Positions 51,701 to 61,700 of a DNA stretch of 64,000 bases are shown here, piece by piece. The DNA comes from Gyrodactylus bullatarudis (taxonomy: Eukaryota > Platyhelminthes > Monogenea > Gyrodactylidea > Gyrodactylidae). The position numbers and the translations under genes are program-made. Location: positions 238,236-302,235 of the forward strand of contig SSNU01000132.1 of the NCBI GenBank assembly GCA_012064415.1, in the 5' to 3' direction. The notes beneath the pieces were generated by a model that was not told the origin of the DNA, ran no database searches, and saw only the letters and a program-made list of their open reading frames with translations. Each line of letters starts with the position of its first letter. Position 1 is the stretch's first letter.

Positions 51701-54700
51701 AAGATTAAGACATTTTTAATGAAAATATTAATTGAGAAAGTTCAAAATTTCGGAAATTTCGTTCATTTAATTCAGTATTTTTCAATTTAGAAAATATAAC
51801 TACAGATCTGAAATCAGCACAAAATTTCGATCCAGAAAATGTTTGTATCAAGATCCTATTGCACATAGTGTCCTACTGTGTTATTAGGGCCAACTTTTAT
51901 CTGATTTTAAGCTTATATCATTCTGATTCTCTATCGATTGATCTGAAAATCTCAACTTTTTGAAATTTTTAGACAAAACTTTATACCAGGACCCTAATAG
52001 GCCTACTTCAAAGTACAATGACAAGTTATTTATTCATTAAAAAACTTTGAAAATACACAAATGAATGGAGGTGTAGTTTTACACTCCACAAATACGGTTC
52101 TCACCAGAAGCATTTTAAGAGTTGATTCAGCCAGGCATAGTGGAATAATTTCGAAATAGGTCAAAGAAAATTTTAACAAAATTACAGGTGGTTTCATTAG
52201 TTTTACGAAATTTCATGCAATTCTAATTAATAATTTATATTAAATATGACATTGAATACATTTAAATTCAACCTAAAATATAAAGTCAAACTAATTTTAA
52301 TTCGGTATGAGACGAAAAGGTTTAGTCTTGTATGCTTTTTCCATCGCAATTCTGAGATTGTATGTACAAGACAATAATTTTTATTATTATTATCTTTTAT
52401 TTATTTAAATAGGTAGTTTAAAAATTTTAAATAAAAATTAATAGACTTGGAAAAATTTTGATTATCTAAGCCTTGTCTAAAAAGTTGTATTTAATTTTTT
52501 AGATAGTTTCATCAGATTAAAAATTTGATTGATCTGAAGGCCATCTACCAAGAATTATCAATGCTCATTCAAGAACTAACTGGCAAGATAAAAGTACAAG
52601 TCTCATCCCTTTCAAAGGAGGAACGAATCAAAAATAATTTTGGATAATTCTGCTTGAGGATATTCCAAGAAAGCATTATATGGATTAAGTTGATTCTTAA
52701 AAAATAATTCTAAAATTTATTAGAATATTTCAAGGCCAAAACTTCAAGTACAAGATGAAAAAGAATTTCTCAAGGGTTTGTGAGAAAAAAAGTATTTTAG
52801 AAAATACAGTCAATTTTATTGAAAATTACGAAAAAAAGCACCATAAACTATTTTCATGCAAATTTTTCAACAAAAACCGTTCAGTAATGAGTCAAAATAA
52901 GGACACTGAATTTTTCATCGAATCTAATTTATGATTTCAATAAAAAAATTTTGAATTTTCCATCATGGCACATTCAATGAATTCCATTGAACATACAAGA
53001 TTTTATTAGTTTTATATTCCAAAAGAACTCTTTTGTTATTTTCAGACCAACGCACTCTTGCAACAAACAAAAAGAGACAAATTCCATCTAATATTATCGA
53101 CATGTTCTTCATTTTTTTCAAGAAAAAACCCGAAAGGAAAGAGACACCAGAAGAATATCATTTTTTTCTATCAAAATCATTTTAGCAATTTTTTCTTCTG
53201 TAGAAACGAATAAATCAAAATTATTTTTTTACGTTTTACTTTAAATGCTATGATGATTTATTGATAAGATTTTAGTAATGCAATAAAATACAAGTTTTCA
53301 CTAGATATAAAATGAATGACTCATGGAATACGATCAAAGAAAATGCAGGGAAGAAACTTTCCTTTCTCAAGTGTTTCTTTTGACAAAGACTGAATAACTT
53401 GGGAATAAGTGGGAAATCATGTAGACAATTAGAGACACGCCTTAGTGGCCTTTATGCGCGCCATCTTCCTCGAGTTGAAAAAACAATGACAAGTTTGTTA
53501 ATAGGTCTACCTCAGTGAGAGAGCCACCTCTTCTTTTGTCTACATTAAAAGTGTCTTTCTCTAAGAGAAATGTATTTGTCTGAATAACATGAATTTTTCT
53601 CTATGCGCTTAGTAAAAAATTAGTGCATTGAAACAGTCATTAAAAAAGAAGGCATCAGCATAAAATTGATCAAGAACAGAATAAAATCAACAAATATAAG
53701 AATTAGAAAATTTTCCAAGTATAAAAGTTGCCTCATACAACTCAATAAGGCTTTGTAGATTCCACAGGGTAAATTTTTAAAGACACAAATATTATTTCTC
53801 TAAACCTTCAACAAAAATAATTATGCTGATCCCGAAAAAAAAATTGAAAACTGTTCAAAAGTTAAATATTGTTGATTTAATACGATTCATTTTTTTCTAA
53901 ACTATGAGAGATATCGAGCAAGCAACTACAAAATTTGAAACTTAAAAAAATTCAATCTGACAAAAATTTTTCCATGTTTGAATTTCGAAAATTTCCCAAT
54001 ATCCCATTTTTTACAGTTGAGCTCTGAATTTTTATCGACTTCAAAGATTCAAGCAATTAAATACTGATATTTGGAATAAAAATTAACCGAAGAATTTACC
54101 ATAACATTTTCTTGGAAACGGCGAGTTTTTCAACCCCAAAAGCCGAATTTGAAATTTTCGTGCAATGTTGATCCGAAGGGTCAGTGCTGAATTGCTTCAA
54201 ATCTTCGAAATCAATAAAAAATTTTGAGCTCAAAGCTTGAAATTATAAAAATGGGCAAAATTTCGTCTGATTAAATATTTTTATTTCAACAACCTATTGG
54301 CTTTTGAAATAAGTTATTCCATAACGGGATTCAAAATATAATTGTGTTCGAAATAGTAAATTCTCATCTTCATGTCACTTCGCTTAACAAAGTTCCTATC
54401 TACTGAGGGATAAACAACGTATTTGAAGCATCGTTCAATTAAAGTTATAGTTTGAGAAAGCGAAGTTTTCTTCTAGAAGGACAATCGGATATGGTTTCAG
54501 TCATTTTTTTCCTATTTTTCATCTAACTCTATTAGTTACTCTAGTCATTTTGATTCTTATTCTTTGTGTTTAATATTTGATCTCATCAATCGAGGAGACT
54601 CATTTTTGGACAAATCCATACAAATTCAAATAAAGTATTCTAGTTTGAGTAAATGCTCAATTTAACCAAAAGAAAATCTATTCCAAATTATCCATAAACT

Positions 54701-55877
54701 GGAGGAAAGTTCTCATTTCTATATTTTCAAAAAAAGAATACAAATTCACCTGTACATTTATTTTTCATCGGGGATAATCTCGTTTTGATTCCCAGCAATA
54801 AATTTGTATATGTATTTGAAAAAAATAAACTAAAATGTTTAATTTATATGTATTGAAGAGATAGAATTTTTAAATGACTAAGTCATTCCACGTGTTTTTA
54901 GTTTCTGTACAGCGTAGACATTAGAAGAGGAGCAGTTTCAGTGTACATTCATCATTCAAGTTGAGTTTAAATTTTCCCTTTAACGACACTCTAATTATGC
55001 ATGCTAAAAATTACAAAAGGGAAAATCCAATGATGATGGCTATATTTTGTCTTGATATATTAAACCAGTGAGAAAATCTAATTTTGTGAAAAGAATGACC
55101 ACACACATACATTGTTTTTGGGAGAGTACGCACAGAGGAAATTATGTAACATTTGGTCAAATTTAAATTCTTCCTTAATCTTTATAAATTTAAATGGATA
55201 ATTTTTTAAGCTCACATATGAAAGAGATATGTCAAGTTGAAATAATAATTATGGTAAAACAATGATGATAATTCTGTTGCATCAACTCCCAAAAAAGAGA
55301 GAATTTAAATAATTTTGAGAAGAAATTTTTAAAAAGATCAAATTTTATACCTAGCTAGATGATAGTAATAAGAGGGAGTATTTTTTAATTAGGATATTTT
55401 CAAGATTTTCTGGTAAGCCCAATGAAATGAAGACAAAGTATTATATCTTTTAACAAATGACTGATAGATACTATATTTTCATATTAGTATCTGATATAAA
55501 TAAAATCGCACAAAAGGAATTAACATCTGAATTATTTAGGGTCCCCCGAAAAAAAGGATTGCTTCAAAATGTTTGCGAAAATGATAGAAAATCAAATTTC
55601 TTTCCAACAAAGACGAATAAGCCTTAGAATTGACTAGGATTATTTATAAAATTAAAAGGTACAAATTTGAAAATGGGAAAATATGTCATGTCAAAATGGC
55701 GCCAAGAAATACAAAATTTTACATGATTAAACATTTTTCGTCCAACTTTTCAGCAGAGAATTTATTTAACATGTAGACAAGGATTATTTTAAAAATTACA
55801 AAAACTCACTCGAAATGTTCACATCTGACAGGATCGAGTAGAAACAACAGAGACAGGAAAACTCCAATGTAATTCAT
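27800..55877 (-). CDS. Divergent Cys-loop (nicotinic-type) ligand-gated ion channel subunit
   Basis: Eight minus-strand coding exons: 55877-55810, 44226-44147, 41825-41755, 35178-34862, 32665-32583, 30732-30598, 29738-29110 and 28180-27800. Every junction is GT-AG and every phase agrees, giving 1764 nt (587 aa). Exon 1 encodes a signal peptide (MNYIGVFLSLLFLLDP). The ectodomain has an N-terminal helix ending in PP, a WLVT segment, a loop-A-like AWYPDLTFDN, and two Cys separated by exactly 13 residues. Exon 7 holds three membrane segments (FYFILVNIVQSSLCVLLLW; LALLFTNTLFFLLM; a third ending IAYYR) and a Ser/Asn-rich loop. Exon 8 holds a fourth (LLSIIYPLTLMIFWIII). The layout is that of pentameric Cys-loop receptors, closest to nicotinic subunits. 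The Cys-loop Pro and Asp, the TM1 Pro, and both GEK and PAR pore signatures are absent, so ligand and ion selectivity are unknown. Confidence 0.78.
28555..28811. repeat. Foldback element in intron 7 of the receptor gene
   Basis: The left arm 28555-28622 (GATTTCGATGATTCGAAGCAG...) is the near-exact reverse complement of 28730-28811, apart from a ~15-nt insertion in the right arm. The spacer is about 107 bp. Downstream sequence to about 28990 is shared with the element at 54.0-54.4 kb, so this is a dispersed family. Confidence 0.8.
32130..32338. repeat. Short inverted repeat in intron 5 of the receptor gene
   Basis: Left arm 32130-32171 (AAGAAATCGACTTTGATCAA...) and right arm 32297-32338 are reverse complements over 42 bp with few mismatches, around a 125-bp AT-rich spacer. 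No transposase. Confidence 0.75.
33405..33790 (+). pseudogene. Fragment of a LINE reverse transcriptase (family of the 13.9-15.5 kb copy)
   Basis: Conceptual translation with stops gives GIPQESRIRPLLFNI, matching GVPQGSRIGPLLFN of the larger copy. Then EDLGVTHSHNLDF matches RDLGIEYDYNLRF, and IHKCIKTDEMKKLLFKLYIEYC matches the segment before its AIEYC block. An internal deletion has removed the FADD region. The fragment lies in intron 4 of the receptor gene, opposite to that gene's direction. Confidence 0.75.
35281..35960. mobile_element. Large inverted-repeat (foldback/MITE-like) element in intron 3 of the receptor gene
   Basis: Left arm ~35281-35545 and right arm ~35707-35960 are reverse complements over about 250 bp. 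Both contain GGGAATCTATGATTTTT, GGTCAATTTTCAAACTTGGATTCGGTG (in part), and TTCGAACTTTGAACTGAAGA or its equivalent. The loop is about 160 bp. There is no ORF. A transcript across it would form a long hairpin. A diverged half-copy lies at about 1538-1886. Confidence 0.8.
37335..37350. promoter_or_regulatory. Palindromic subterminal repeat immediately before the transposase start codon
   Basis: AGGTCGTATACGACCT is a perfect 16-bp palindrome. It is followed by ATGGTAACC, which contains both the transposase ATG and the inverted GTTACCA word of the transposon termini. This placement would let the transposase bind near its own start and repress itself (inference). Confidence 0.6.
37352..39076 (+). 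CDS. piggyBac transposase
   Basis: Uninterrupted ORF of 574 aa from ATG 37352, the first ATG of the frame. An acidic N-terminal region (residues ~30-60) precedes the DDE_Tnp_1_7-type domain. Catalytic Asp candidates are D220 (SVDEQIIPFKGRS), D300 (ICFDNYFNSP) and D415 (MGAVDLFDSY), with piggyBac-like spacing. A basic stretch (TPKRRR) may be a nuclear localisation signal. The C-terminus has a cysteine-rich domain (CFTCKKK, CETCKIFLC, then further Cys/His) of the type that binds the terminal repeats. The enzyme excises and inserts DNA at TTAA. No stop or frameshift was seen, so the protein may be active. Length is within the family range (about 570-600 aa). Confidence 0.95.
   Translation: MVTRNMESELNVRHTRNGKIYSLVVIPDANQSEEELEEEANTHQEQIIESSSDDEIDLVPNSVRSLDMRDTRQHPKIVLDFTSQKEKQISLKKPLEYFYTYFSDDMISLMVYHSNIYATQQNRILRANISEAKKYLGILLRMGIIKLPRFMMYWSDETRIESVARVMPRNRFFEWQRNIHFCDNHQPDPDDRFFKIREFSNIFHSNCRSAASQGQTHSVDEQIIPFKGRSRLKQYLPAKPTKWGIKVFSRNDMDGLMHEFIIYDGKCPIVEESCGMVSGDFVLSVCKQIPNNSNHIICFDNYFNSPSLQKALLKRGIHSSGTLRSNRLKALEKSLLTEKELKSKGRGSYDLLYSQSDKIFIMRWFDNRAVTLTSTFASSEPISIAKRWNRKEKKIEQVPVPYIVSNYNKSMGAVDLFDSYQSLYRIDHRSKNWYFAVFKWILNSSIINAWLLYKRDMIKCQNEKPMDLLSFQLSVAESLIRETCEPTPKRRRISIPEESPDVRRKCSLENIEEILNLSTGKSDLEIHKPIRVVKDKDRRACFTCKKKSYFFCETCKIFLCISSSKNCYYTYHNK
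39134..39149. repeat. Right subterminal palindrome of the piggyBac element
   Basis: AGGTCGTATACGACCT again, preceded by GATTACCATA, which matches the GTTACCA-palindrome module found at the left end. It probably forms part of the transposase recognition region. Confidence 0.65.
40940..41100 (+). repeat. Dispersed repeat copy (paired with 47.43-47.56 kb)
   Basis: The series AGGACCCCAAAAAT, TAATAAAGTTCACTTG, AAGTAGTGAGA and TGGTGTT occurs in the same order at 47435-47560 with substitutions. Both copies are on the plus strand in introns of the receptor gene. The ORFs here on the minus strand are shadows of the repeat. Confidence 0.55.
47435..47560 (+). repeat. Dispersed repeat copy (paired with 40.94-41.10 kb)
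   Basis: AGGAACCCAAAAAGTCT, AAAGTTTACTTG and AAAGTAGTGAGA align in order with 40940-41100. Ends are not defined. Confidence 0.55.
49395..49545 (+). repeat. Dispersed repeat copy (paired with 8.33-8.48 kb)
   Basis: Contains GAGCTCTCTT, ACCTTGGTATTTCTGTTGGTC and AATAAGATGACC in the same order as the 8332-8482 copy. It is also on the plus strand. Confidence 0.45.
51616..52223. mobile_element. 608-bp MITE with ~50-bp terminal inverted repeats
   Basis: The left end (GACTTGGACGAAATTTCGTA, continuing to about 51666) is inverted at 52174-52223, sharing AAATTTCGTAAAACTAATG and CCTGTAATTTTGTTA. The outermost 16 bp match at 13 positions. The terminus is shared with the 18502-18932 element, so the two belong to one family or superfamily. 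It lies in intron 1 of the receptor gene and has no transposase. Confidence 0.75.
54013..54400. repeat. Dispersed foldback-type repeat, relative of the 28.5-kb element
   Basis: Left arm ~54013-54072 and right arm ~54181-54243 are imperfect inverted repeats around the motif AAGATTCAAGCAATTAAATA. The right flank (CAACAACCTATTGGCT, then ATTCTCATCTTCATGTCA) also matches 28.86-28.97 kb. Confidence 0.6.
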
Positions 55878-55978
55878 CCTAGTCCTCGAATGTGCGAATG
55901 ATTAGTTAATAATTATGGTTTTAAACAAAATCAAGGAACTTTTGCTACAAAATTACCAGTCTCATTACAGAATGATTT

Positions 55979-56031
55979 TGATTGGCTCAATGTTTCTATT
56001 GGCTGAAAAATAGTATTGAGGCTTTATTGGT
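55979..56031 (-). promoter_or_regulatory. Three CCAAT boxes upstream of the receptor gene
   Basis: On the minus strand CCAAT occurs at 55985-55981, 56002-55998 and 56030-56026, about 105-155 bp upstream of the start codon at 55877. Three copies within 50 bp on the correct strand at a promoter-like distance support exon 1 as the true 5' coding exon. Confidence 0.45.
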
Positions 56032-56900
56032 TGATTACTTGATAGTAGATTTGAGAAAAAAAAACTAATACACTAATGATAATAAAAATTCTATCAGGAA
56101 ACTAGTTCTGATATGTATTCAACTCTTCATTTGAGTATTTTTCAATAAAAATAGTTACTTTTATTTAAACGTATGAGAAACCAGACACAAATTAAAGAAA
56201 CCCAAGTGAATATTCTACTATTATTCATAATTTTCTAGATGCATTGCACATAGCTTTATTCAAGAGACCACTAAGCAAATAATAACATTATTACCAAGGG
56301 AAATTGGATAGAATTTCAAAAGTAAACATCTTGGCAAAAACCAATGACTCATCAAAAGCACGAATAAAATTTGGACAGGTAAAATCTTTTTCAATAATTC
56401 AGCTTCTTGTACCTATAATTTTATAATAAACTACAACTGTAAATGTGAAGTTTTTGTCATTGGTTAGACTAATGATTGTCAAATTTAATTGCATTGTTGA
56501 ATTGAAATTTAAATTTAATATGAATTTCATAAAAATGAAATAATCTAAAGAGCTGAGGTCTCTCAGAAGAGACTATAAAAAATTATTTAAGATAAAATTT
56601 AAATATAACGGAGATTCCTTACTACTAATAGTAGGCTAGAGATTCCTAAAAAATTTTTAGTAAAAATTATCAACTTGATTTTTCTAGGATCAAAATTTCT
56701 CGCAAAGATTTTTGTACAGAATGTATCACTATAGCTTGCATAAGTAACTCAAAGGAGGGTGATGAAAGCTAGCTTATATAGAAATAAAATAGAGAATAAC
56801 ATAAGATTTAATAATTGAATTTCTATTAATAATAAAGAATTCAAATTTCATATGTGAAAACTATAGTTACTAAAACAAATAGAAAATTACACTCACAAAT
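56032..56900. other. Intergenic spacer between the receptor gene and the myosin light chain gene
   Basis: The two genes are divergent. No gene was seen in the spacer. The right end contains the light-chain TATA box. Confidence 0.45.
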
Positions 56901-56903
56901 TGT

Positions 56904-56911
56904 TATAAATA
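56904..56911 (+). promoter_or_regulatory. TATA box of the myosin light chain gene
   Basis: TATAAATA lies 31 bp before the ATG at 56942. Normal TATA-to-start spacing would put transcription initiation within a few bases of the start codon, implying a very short leader. Confidence 0.5.
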
Positions 56912-56941
56912 GTATTAAAGTTTGAAATAAAATCCCGAAAG

Positions 56942-57415
56942 ATGGAAACACTTTCTGACAAAGAAATTCAAGATGCATTCGATATTTTCAGTCTTTACGA
57001 TACCAAAGGTGATAAAAAAATTTACTGTAAACATATTGCGGAGGTTGTAAGAGGCCTTGGTCTGAATCCAACAGAAAACGATATCAAGAAATGTGGATAT
57101 TCTTCTGAACCTGAACAGAGAATCAGTTTTGAAACTTTCCTTCCTATATATCAGACTCTTGCAAAAACTAACAAATATTTCAAAGAAGAAGAATTCATTG
57201 AAGCCTTTAAAGTTTTTGATAAAGAATCAAATGGTTTAATTAGTGCTGCCGAATTAAGACACCTCCTTGTGGCCATGGGTGAAAGACTTCAAGAAGAAGA
57301 TGTTAATATTCTCTTAAATGGATTAGAAAATCAAAACGGTTTAGTTCCTTATGAAAGTATGATCATTATTTTATTTTCTTTTAAGGTTTCGTCAAAAGAG
57401 TTATGTCTTGATTAA
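56942..57415 (+). CDS. Essential (alkali) myosin light chain
   Basis: Intronless ORF of 157 aa, the normal length for an invertebrate essential light chain. An N-terminal EF-hand region ([13 protein letters not shown]) is followed by the family-typical [16 protein letters not shown] and [14 protein letters not shown] second EF-hand has a fairly complete loop ([12 protein letters not shown]), then [17 protein letters not shown] and a C-terminal NGLVPYESM. This order, especially the LNPT and FLPIY blocks, fits essential light chains better than calmodulin or troponin C. The protein would bind the first IQ motif of a myosin II heavy-chain neck and stabilise the lever arm in muscle. AATAAA at 57515-57520 is a likely poly(A) signal. 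Absence of introns suggests a retrocopy or intron loss, although a TATA box is present. Confidence 0.87.
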   Translation: METLSDKEIQDAFDIFSLYDTKGDKKIYCKHIAEVVRGLGLNPTENDIKKCGYSSEPEQRISFETFLPIYQTLAKTNKYFKEEEFIEAFKVFDKESNGLISAAELRHLLVAMGERLQEEDVNILLNGLENQNGLVPYESMIIILFSFKVSSKELCLD

Positions 57416-58743
57416 TCTGGATAAACCAACAAAAAATTCCTATCCTGGAAAAAAAGAATGCCTATATCTGCTCATTTCTTTAACTACAAGAATGCTTTTA
57501 AATTTTTCTTCTCGAATAAAAATAAATTATTCTTTTAATGTTTACTTAATTTCTTATTTTATCACAGAATATTTGTAATTATTCAATATTTTCAAAATTT
57601 TCTTGGATTCAGATTTTAATATTCACTCATGTTTTAGAATTTCTACTAGAATATTGTATAAAGAAAAATAAAATAAAGAAAAAATATTCTTGAAATTCTC
57701 ATTGATTCTAGAAGTTATAATATCAACAATCAAGAGAATTTTATTTACAAGTGAATGATAGATTCTCATTTCCTGGAAAACTTCACAGTTTAGACTCTAA
57801 GCTTTAGTTTCTTTAAATTTGAGGCTAATTTAGTAAGTAAGTAACTTATATTACTTTTTACTGAGTGAGTATGTATACATACTTAATTTAACAAATATTT
57901 ATTATTTATTCGAAAATTTATCTCATCTAAAATCCGACTCACTTTGTTCAAAGGAGTTATTCTCCCTAATTTCGATTAAGGATCTGGACTTCTATGTCAA
58001 ATACCCCAAAAAAACAGTAAAAAACTTGAAAGAATCCTATTTATCTACCTCAGATCTTGCTTTGGACCTCACTCATACAAAACTCTCCTGGAACTATCAA
58101 ACATGCACCCTCTTTGGCTTCGAAGAATTGCCGCCTCAGCATCCCTCTACAGTGACCGAACGCCAAATCAACTCTCCAGATATAATCTCAGATCTGGCTC
58201 TGGATTTTCAATTCTACTGCACACGATTCTACCACTTAGATCGCGCTTCCAGATTAACTTATGCATTTTTAAAGACATGAAAATAAACCAGATATGTAAT
58301 CATCTTTATCAATTTATACCAGATAACCACAATTATTTTTGTAATTTTTTTATATAATCTTATAATTAAATAAAAATCTATTATATAATATATAATAAAT
58401 TATATAATAATATAATATAATAATAGATTTTTATTTATATATATTATTATTATTCATTGCTTCCGCATCATCTACTATAGTAAAGCCTATATAAGCCCAA
58501 TTTCTGAATGGTCAGCGATGCTGATATCATCAGCCTCATACTATGTTCTGATAATTTTCAGTCTGTTAAACAAACAGTTTGTTACAAAGTTTGTTTACAT
58601 TTTTGAAAAAATTACGTATTAAAAGTCTCAATTCAAAACTCATTTCTCAAAATATTTTGTTATAACTCTTAACTTTTTCGCAATATTATGAGTCATATCT
58701 TAGAATCGAATATATTACAATGAACACAAACTAGATAAATATA
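57416..58743. other. Spacer upstream of the S6 kinase gene with a possible retroelement scrap
   Basis: Contains the light-chain 3' flank, an AT-only tract at about 58360-58455, and a frame at 58100-58260 reading HPLWLRRIAASASLYSD and RYNLRSGSGF. That frame is loosely like the C-terminal end of LINE ORF2 proteins and shares its GC-rich core with 7360-7450 on the other strand. A TATATAA at 58488-58494 is a possible S6K core promoter. Confidence 0.4.
58360..58455 (+). repeat. AT-only low-complexity tract
   Basis: A run of TATAATATA/TTATTA variants, almost without G or C, upstream of the S6 kinase gene. Confidence 0.8.
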
Positions 58744-61700
58744 ATGGATACTGCCATAAACAATCACTTCAATCAAAGTCATCTCTTTAATGGCAACCTA
58801 AGGGCTTTCAAAGTGAAATATTTAATGACATTTTAGGAAAATCATGCCAATCAATCGTCGAATGAGGATATTTTCGGCACTGAAGACAGTGTTCTGGACT
58901 TCAATAAGTCATTGGACGCCATCAATATTTCTGATAACATTCCTATACTCGATCCCAGCAATCAGATGTATAAAGAGTATGCTTAAATTTGGTTTTATTT
59001 CTTTCTCAGGGATATGACTGGAAAACATTCAGTGGAGATTTGTGATAAAACTGTTCATCCTCATCTTAAAGTAAATCAAGAAGACTTTAGCCTTCTTAAA
59101 ATTATTGGTAAAGGTGGCTATGGAACAGTGTATCTTGTTAAAAAGTTAACACCTCCCAAACAAAATGATTTATTCGCTATGAAAGTGCTTAAAAAAGCTA
59201 GGATAATCTGCAATGAAAAAGATACTGATCATACTGTATCAGAGAGAAATATTCTACAAATGCTCAAGCATCCCTTCTTGGTTAAATTACACTTTGCCTT
59301 TCAAAATGAGTCAAACCTGTATATTGTTCTTGAATATTGTCCTGGTGGAGAATTATTTAGCTATTTAGAAAAGCAATACTTTCTATCTGAACCAAATGCA
59401 TGTTTCTATGCATCAGAGATTACTCTTGCTATTGGACATTTACATTCTCTCGGGATTATTTATCGAGACCTTAAATTGGAAAATATACTGCTCGATATGG
59501 ACGGTCATGTGAAACTGACTGATTTCGGTCTTTCTAAAGAGGGAGTCCGTTTAACAAACACATTTTGTGGAACTATTGAATATATGGCACCAGAAATTAT
59601 TCAATGTCAGGGTCATGGAAAAGAAGTTGATTGGTGGTCCATGGGTACTCTCATATACGATATGCTTTCAGGTTAGTATTTGAATTACAATAAGCATTCA
59701 TTCACATCTTTCTTGGTTAAAATCATAATTTAAAGAATTGAATTTCCAAATTGGATATAAATTTTTAGACATAAATTCAGAATGAATAAATTCTATTGTA
59801 ATATTGAAAAATCTATAATTACTTGAAAATGTCATAATTTATCAAAATCTTATGTAAGTATCTTAATTAATACGATTTTAGGTTGATTAGGGTAAAATTA
59901 AAACTGTTCCCGATCCTTGAATTCTTTTTTTTTTCAAAATACAGTAGGTTGACATTAATTAAATTAAGACCTTTTGTCTGTTCCAAAAACTATTTTTCGT
60001 CACTATAAAATCAAGAGTTTTATTATTTTTCTCTTGATGCGTTCTCTTCTGAATGCTTTAGCATTTTTGACAACTTGGTATTCAGATTTAAATATTTACT
60101 TCTTCTTTTGGAAAACATGGCATTTTTTCGAACCTTTTTGCAGGGTCTATTTTTTGTTATTGATTTCTGAATTTCCCATATTTTTTATTGAATCAGAGCT
60201 CTCTAGAAGGAGTTGAAAGTTTCTTTTGCAGAAAATAAGTATTTAAAAAGAATTAATTTTACCTTTAGGTGGTCCTCCTTTTGTAATTGAAAATAGCAAA
60301 ACAGAGACCGCCAATAATATTCTCTATGCGGAAGTCAAATATCCAGAGGCATTTTCTAAAGAAGTCGTTGACTTTCTCAAAGGACTCCTTAATCGTGATC
60401 CCAAGAGTCGTCTGGGTAGCATTAATGATGTGGAGGATATCAAGAATCACAGCTTCTTTAGATATTATAAAATCAATTGGGACGATGTCTATAATCGCAA
60501 GTTGACACCGCCATTTAAACCAGTCCTCAAATCGGCTACAGATGTATCCTTCTTTGATGAAAATTTTACCATGCTTAACCCTGCCTTGACGCCATCAGAT
60601 TCATGCTCAATTGTTCCGCCAGATTATTTTCATGGTTTCTCCTACGTTGGCAATAGCGTTAGAGACGGTTTTCTTAATGAAGAAAATTTTTCCAGCAGTG
60701 CCAGATTCAAGCGTATCCAAATGCTAAGGTTAGCTCAATTATTTTTCTTGTATCGAGTTTTTGTTTTCTCCTTTAAAGTTTCAAACGTGGCCATATTTAA
60801 TTTAATCGAAAGAATTGTTTACCTTTGTATTATAGCCTAGTATTTCTAAATGAAATAAATCATAGAAGGTAAATGTATATTATCTTAGTGATTAGCTGAT
60901 TCAAAAGTTTACTTTCTCATGAATCTTTGGAAAATAATCATGTTTAGATTAAAGTTAATTAAGACTATTCATAATTATGAATGACCTGAATTTTTTTAAA
61001 AATAGTAAAATTTACCCTGTTGGGAATTCATCCTTCATCTAAAAATTTTACTCAACAACTTTTATTGATTGTTGTTTTAATGAAATTCTCTCATACTAGG
61101 TCATTACTATGACTGCTCTGATGAATAATTCCAATAATTTTCTGCCAAATTCTATTGTTTTCAAATGTACATTTGGTTTTAAAATACATTAGAAAAAATT
61201 CGATCTATACATGAAAAAATTAACTGGATAATTTTTAGTAAGCAGGGATTAGGATAAAATTTATTATGTAAGTATTATTAATTTTTCTAGGAGACGTCTA
61301 CATGTTCTTTCATTTGAGAAATTTCTATGAGTCCAATGTAATTTTAGCCAACTCTAGACTGTATGAATATTTTTACCCATTTCGGTTAATAAGATTGATA
61401 AGCTTTTCATATAATATTTCTTTTTCACCATCAACTAGAATTCTTAATTATTTTAATTTTTAATATTTTTCTCACTATAATTTAACTAGAGTACAATTTA
61501 ACGAGATGATTTTTTAAATAACGGTTAAAAATGACCCAAGTTTGAATATTTAAATTTGAACAAAATATTTTGCAGCTTGTTTCTTCTGATTTATATGCAA
61601 AATATTTCGGCCAACACTTTTATATTATGACTAGGGCCTCAAATAATAATACGTTAAAAAAATGTTTAGATCTTTATTCTCAATAAATATTTTTATCAAT

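Larger units (their letters stand above)
44227..55809. other. 11.6-kb first intron of the receptor gene
   Basis: Apart from repeats (47.43, 49.40, 51.62 and 54.0 kb) I see no gene here. Open frames such as 48329-48520, 50028-50279 and 50489-50752 are short, compositionally biased and have no domain. A 57-codon minus-strand frame near 45062-45240 is open but lacks a phase-compatible exon context. Confidence 0.5.

Noticed and set aside
58026..58357. Two overlapping 84-aa ORFs upstream of S6K
   Set aside because: Tested as first exons of S6K; neither has a donor in the required phase. Better explained as a retroelement scrap.
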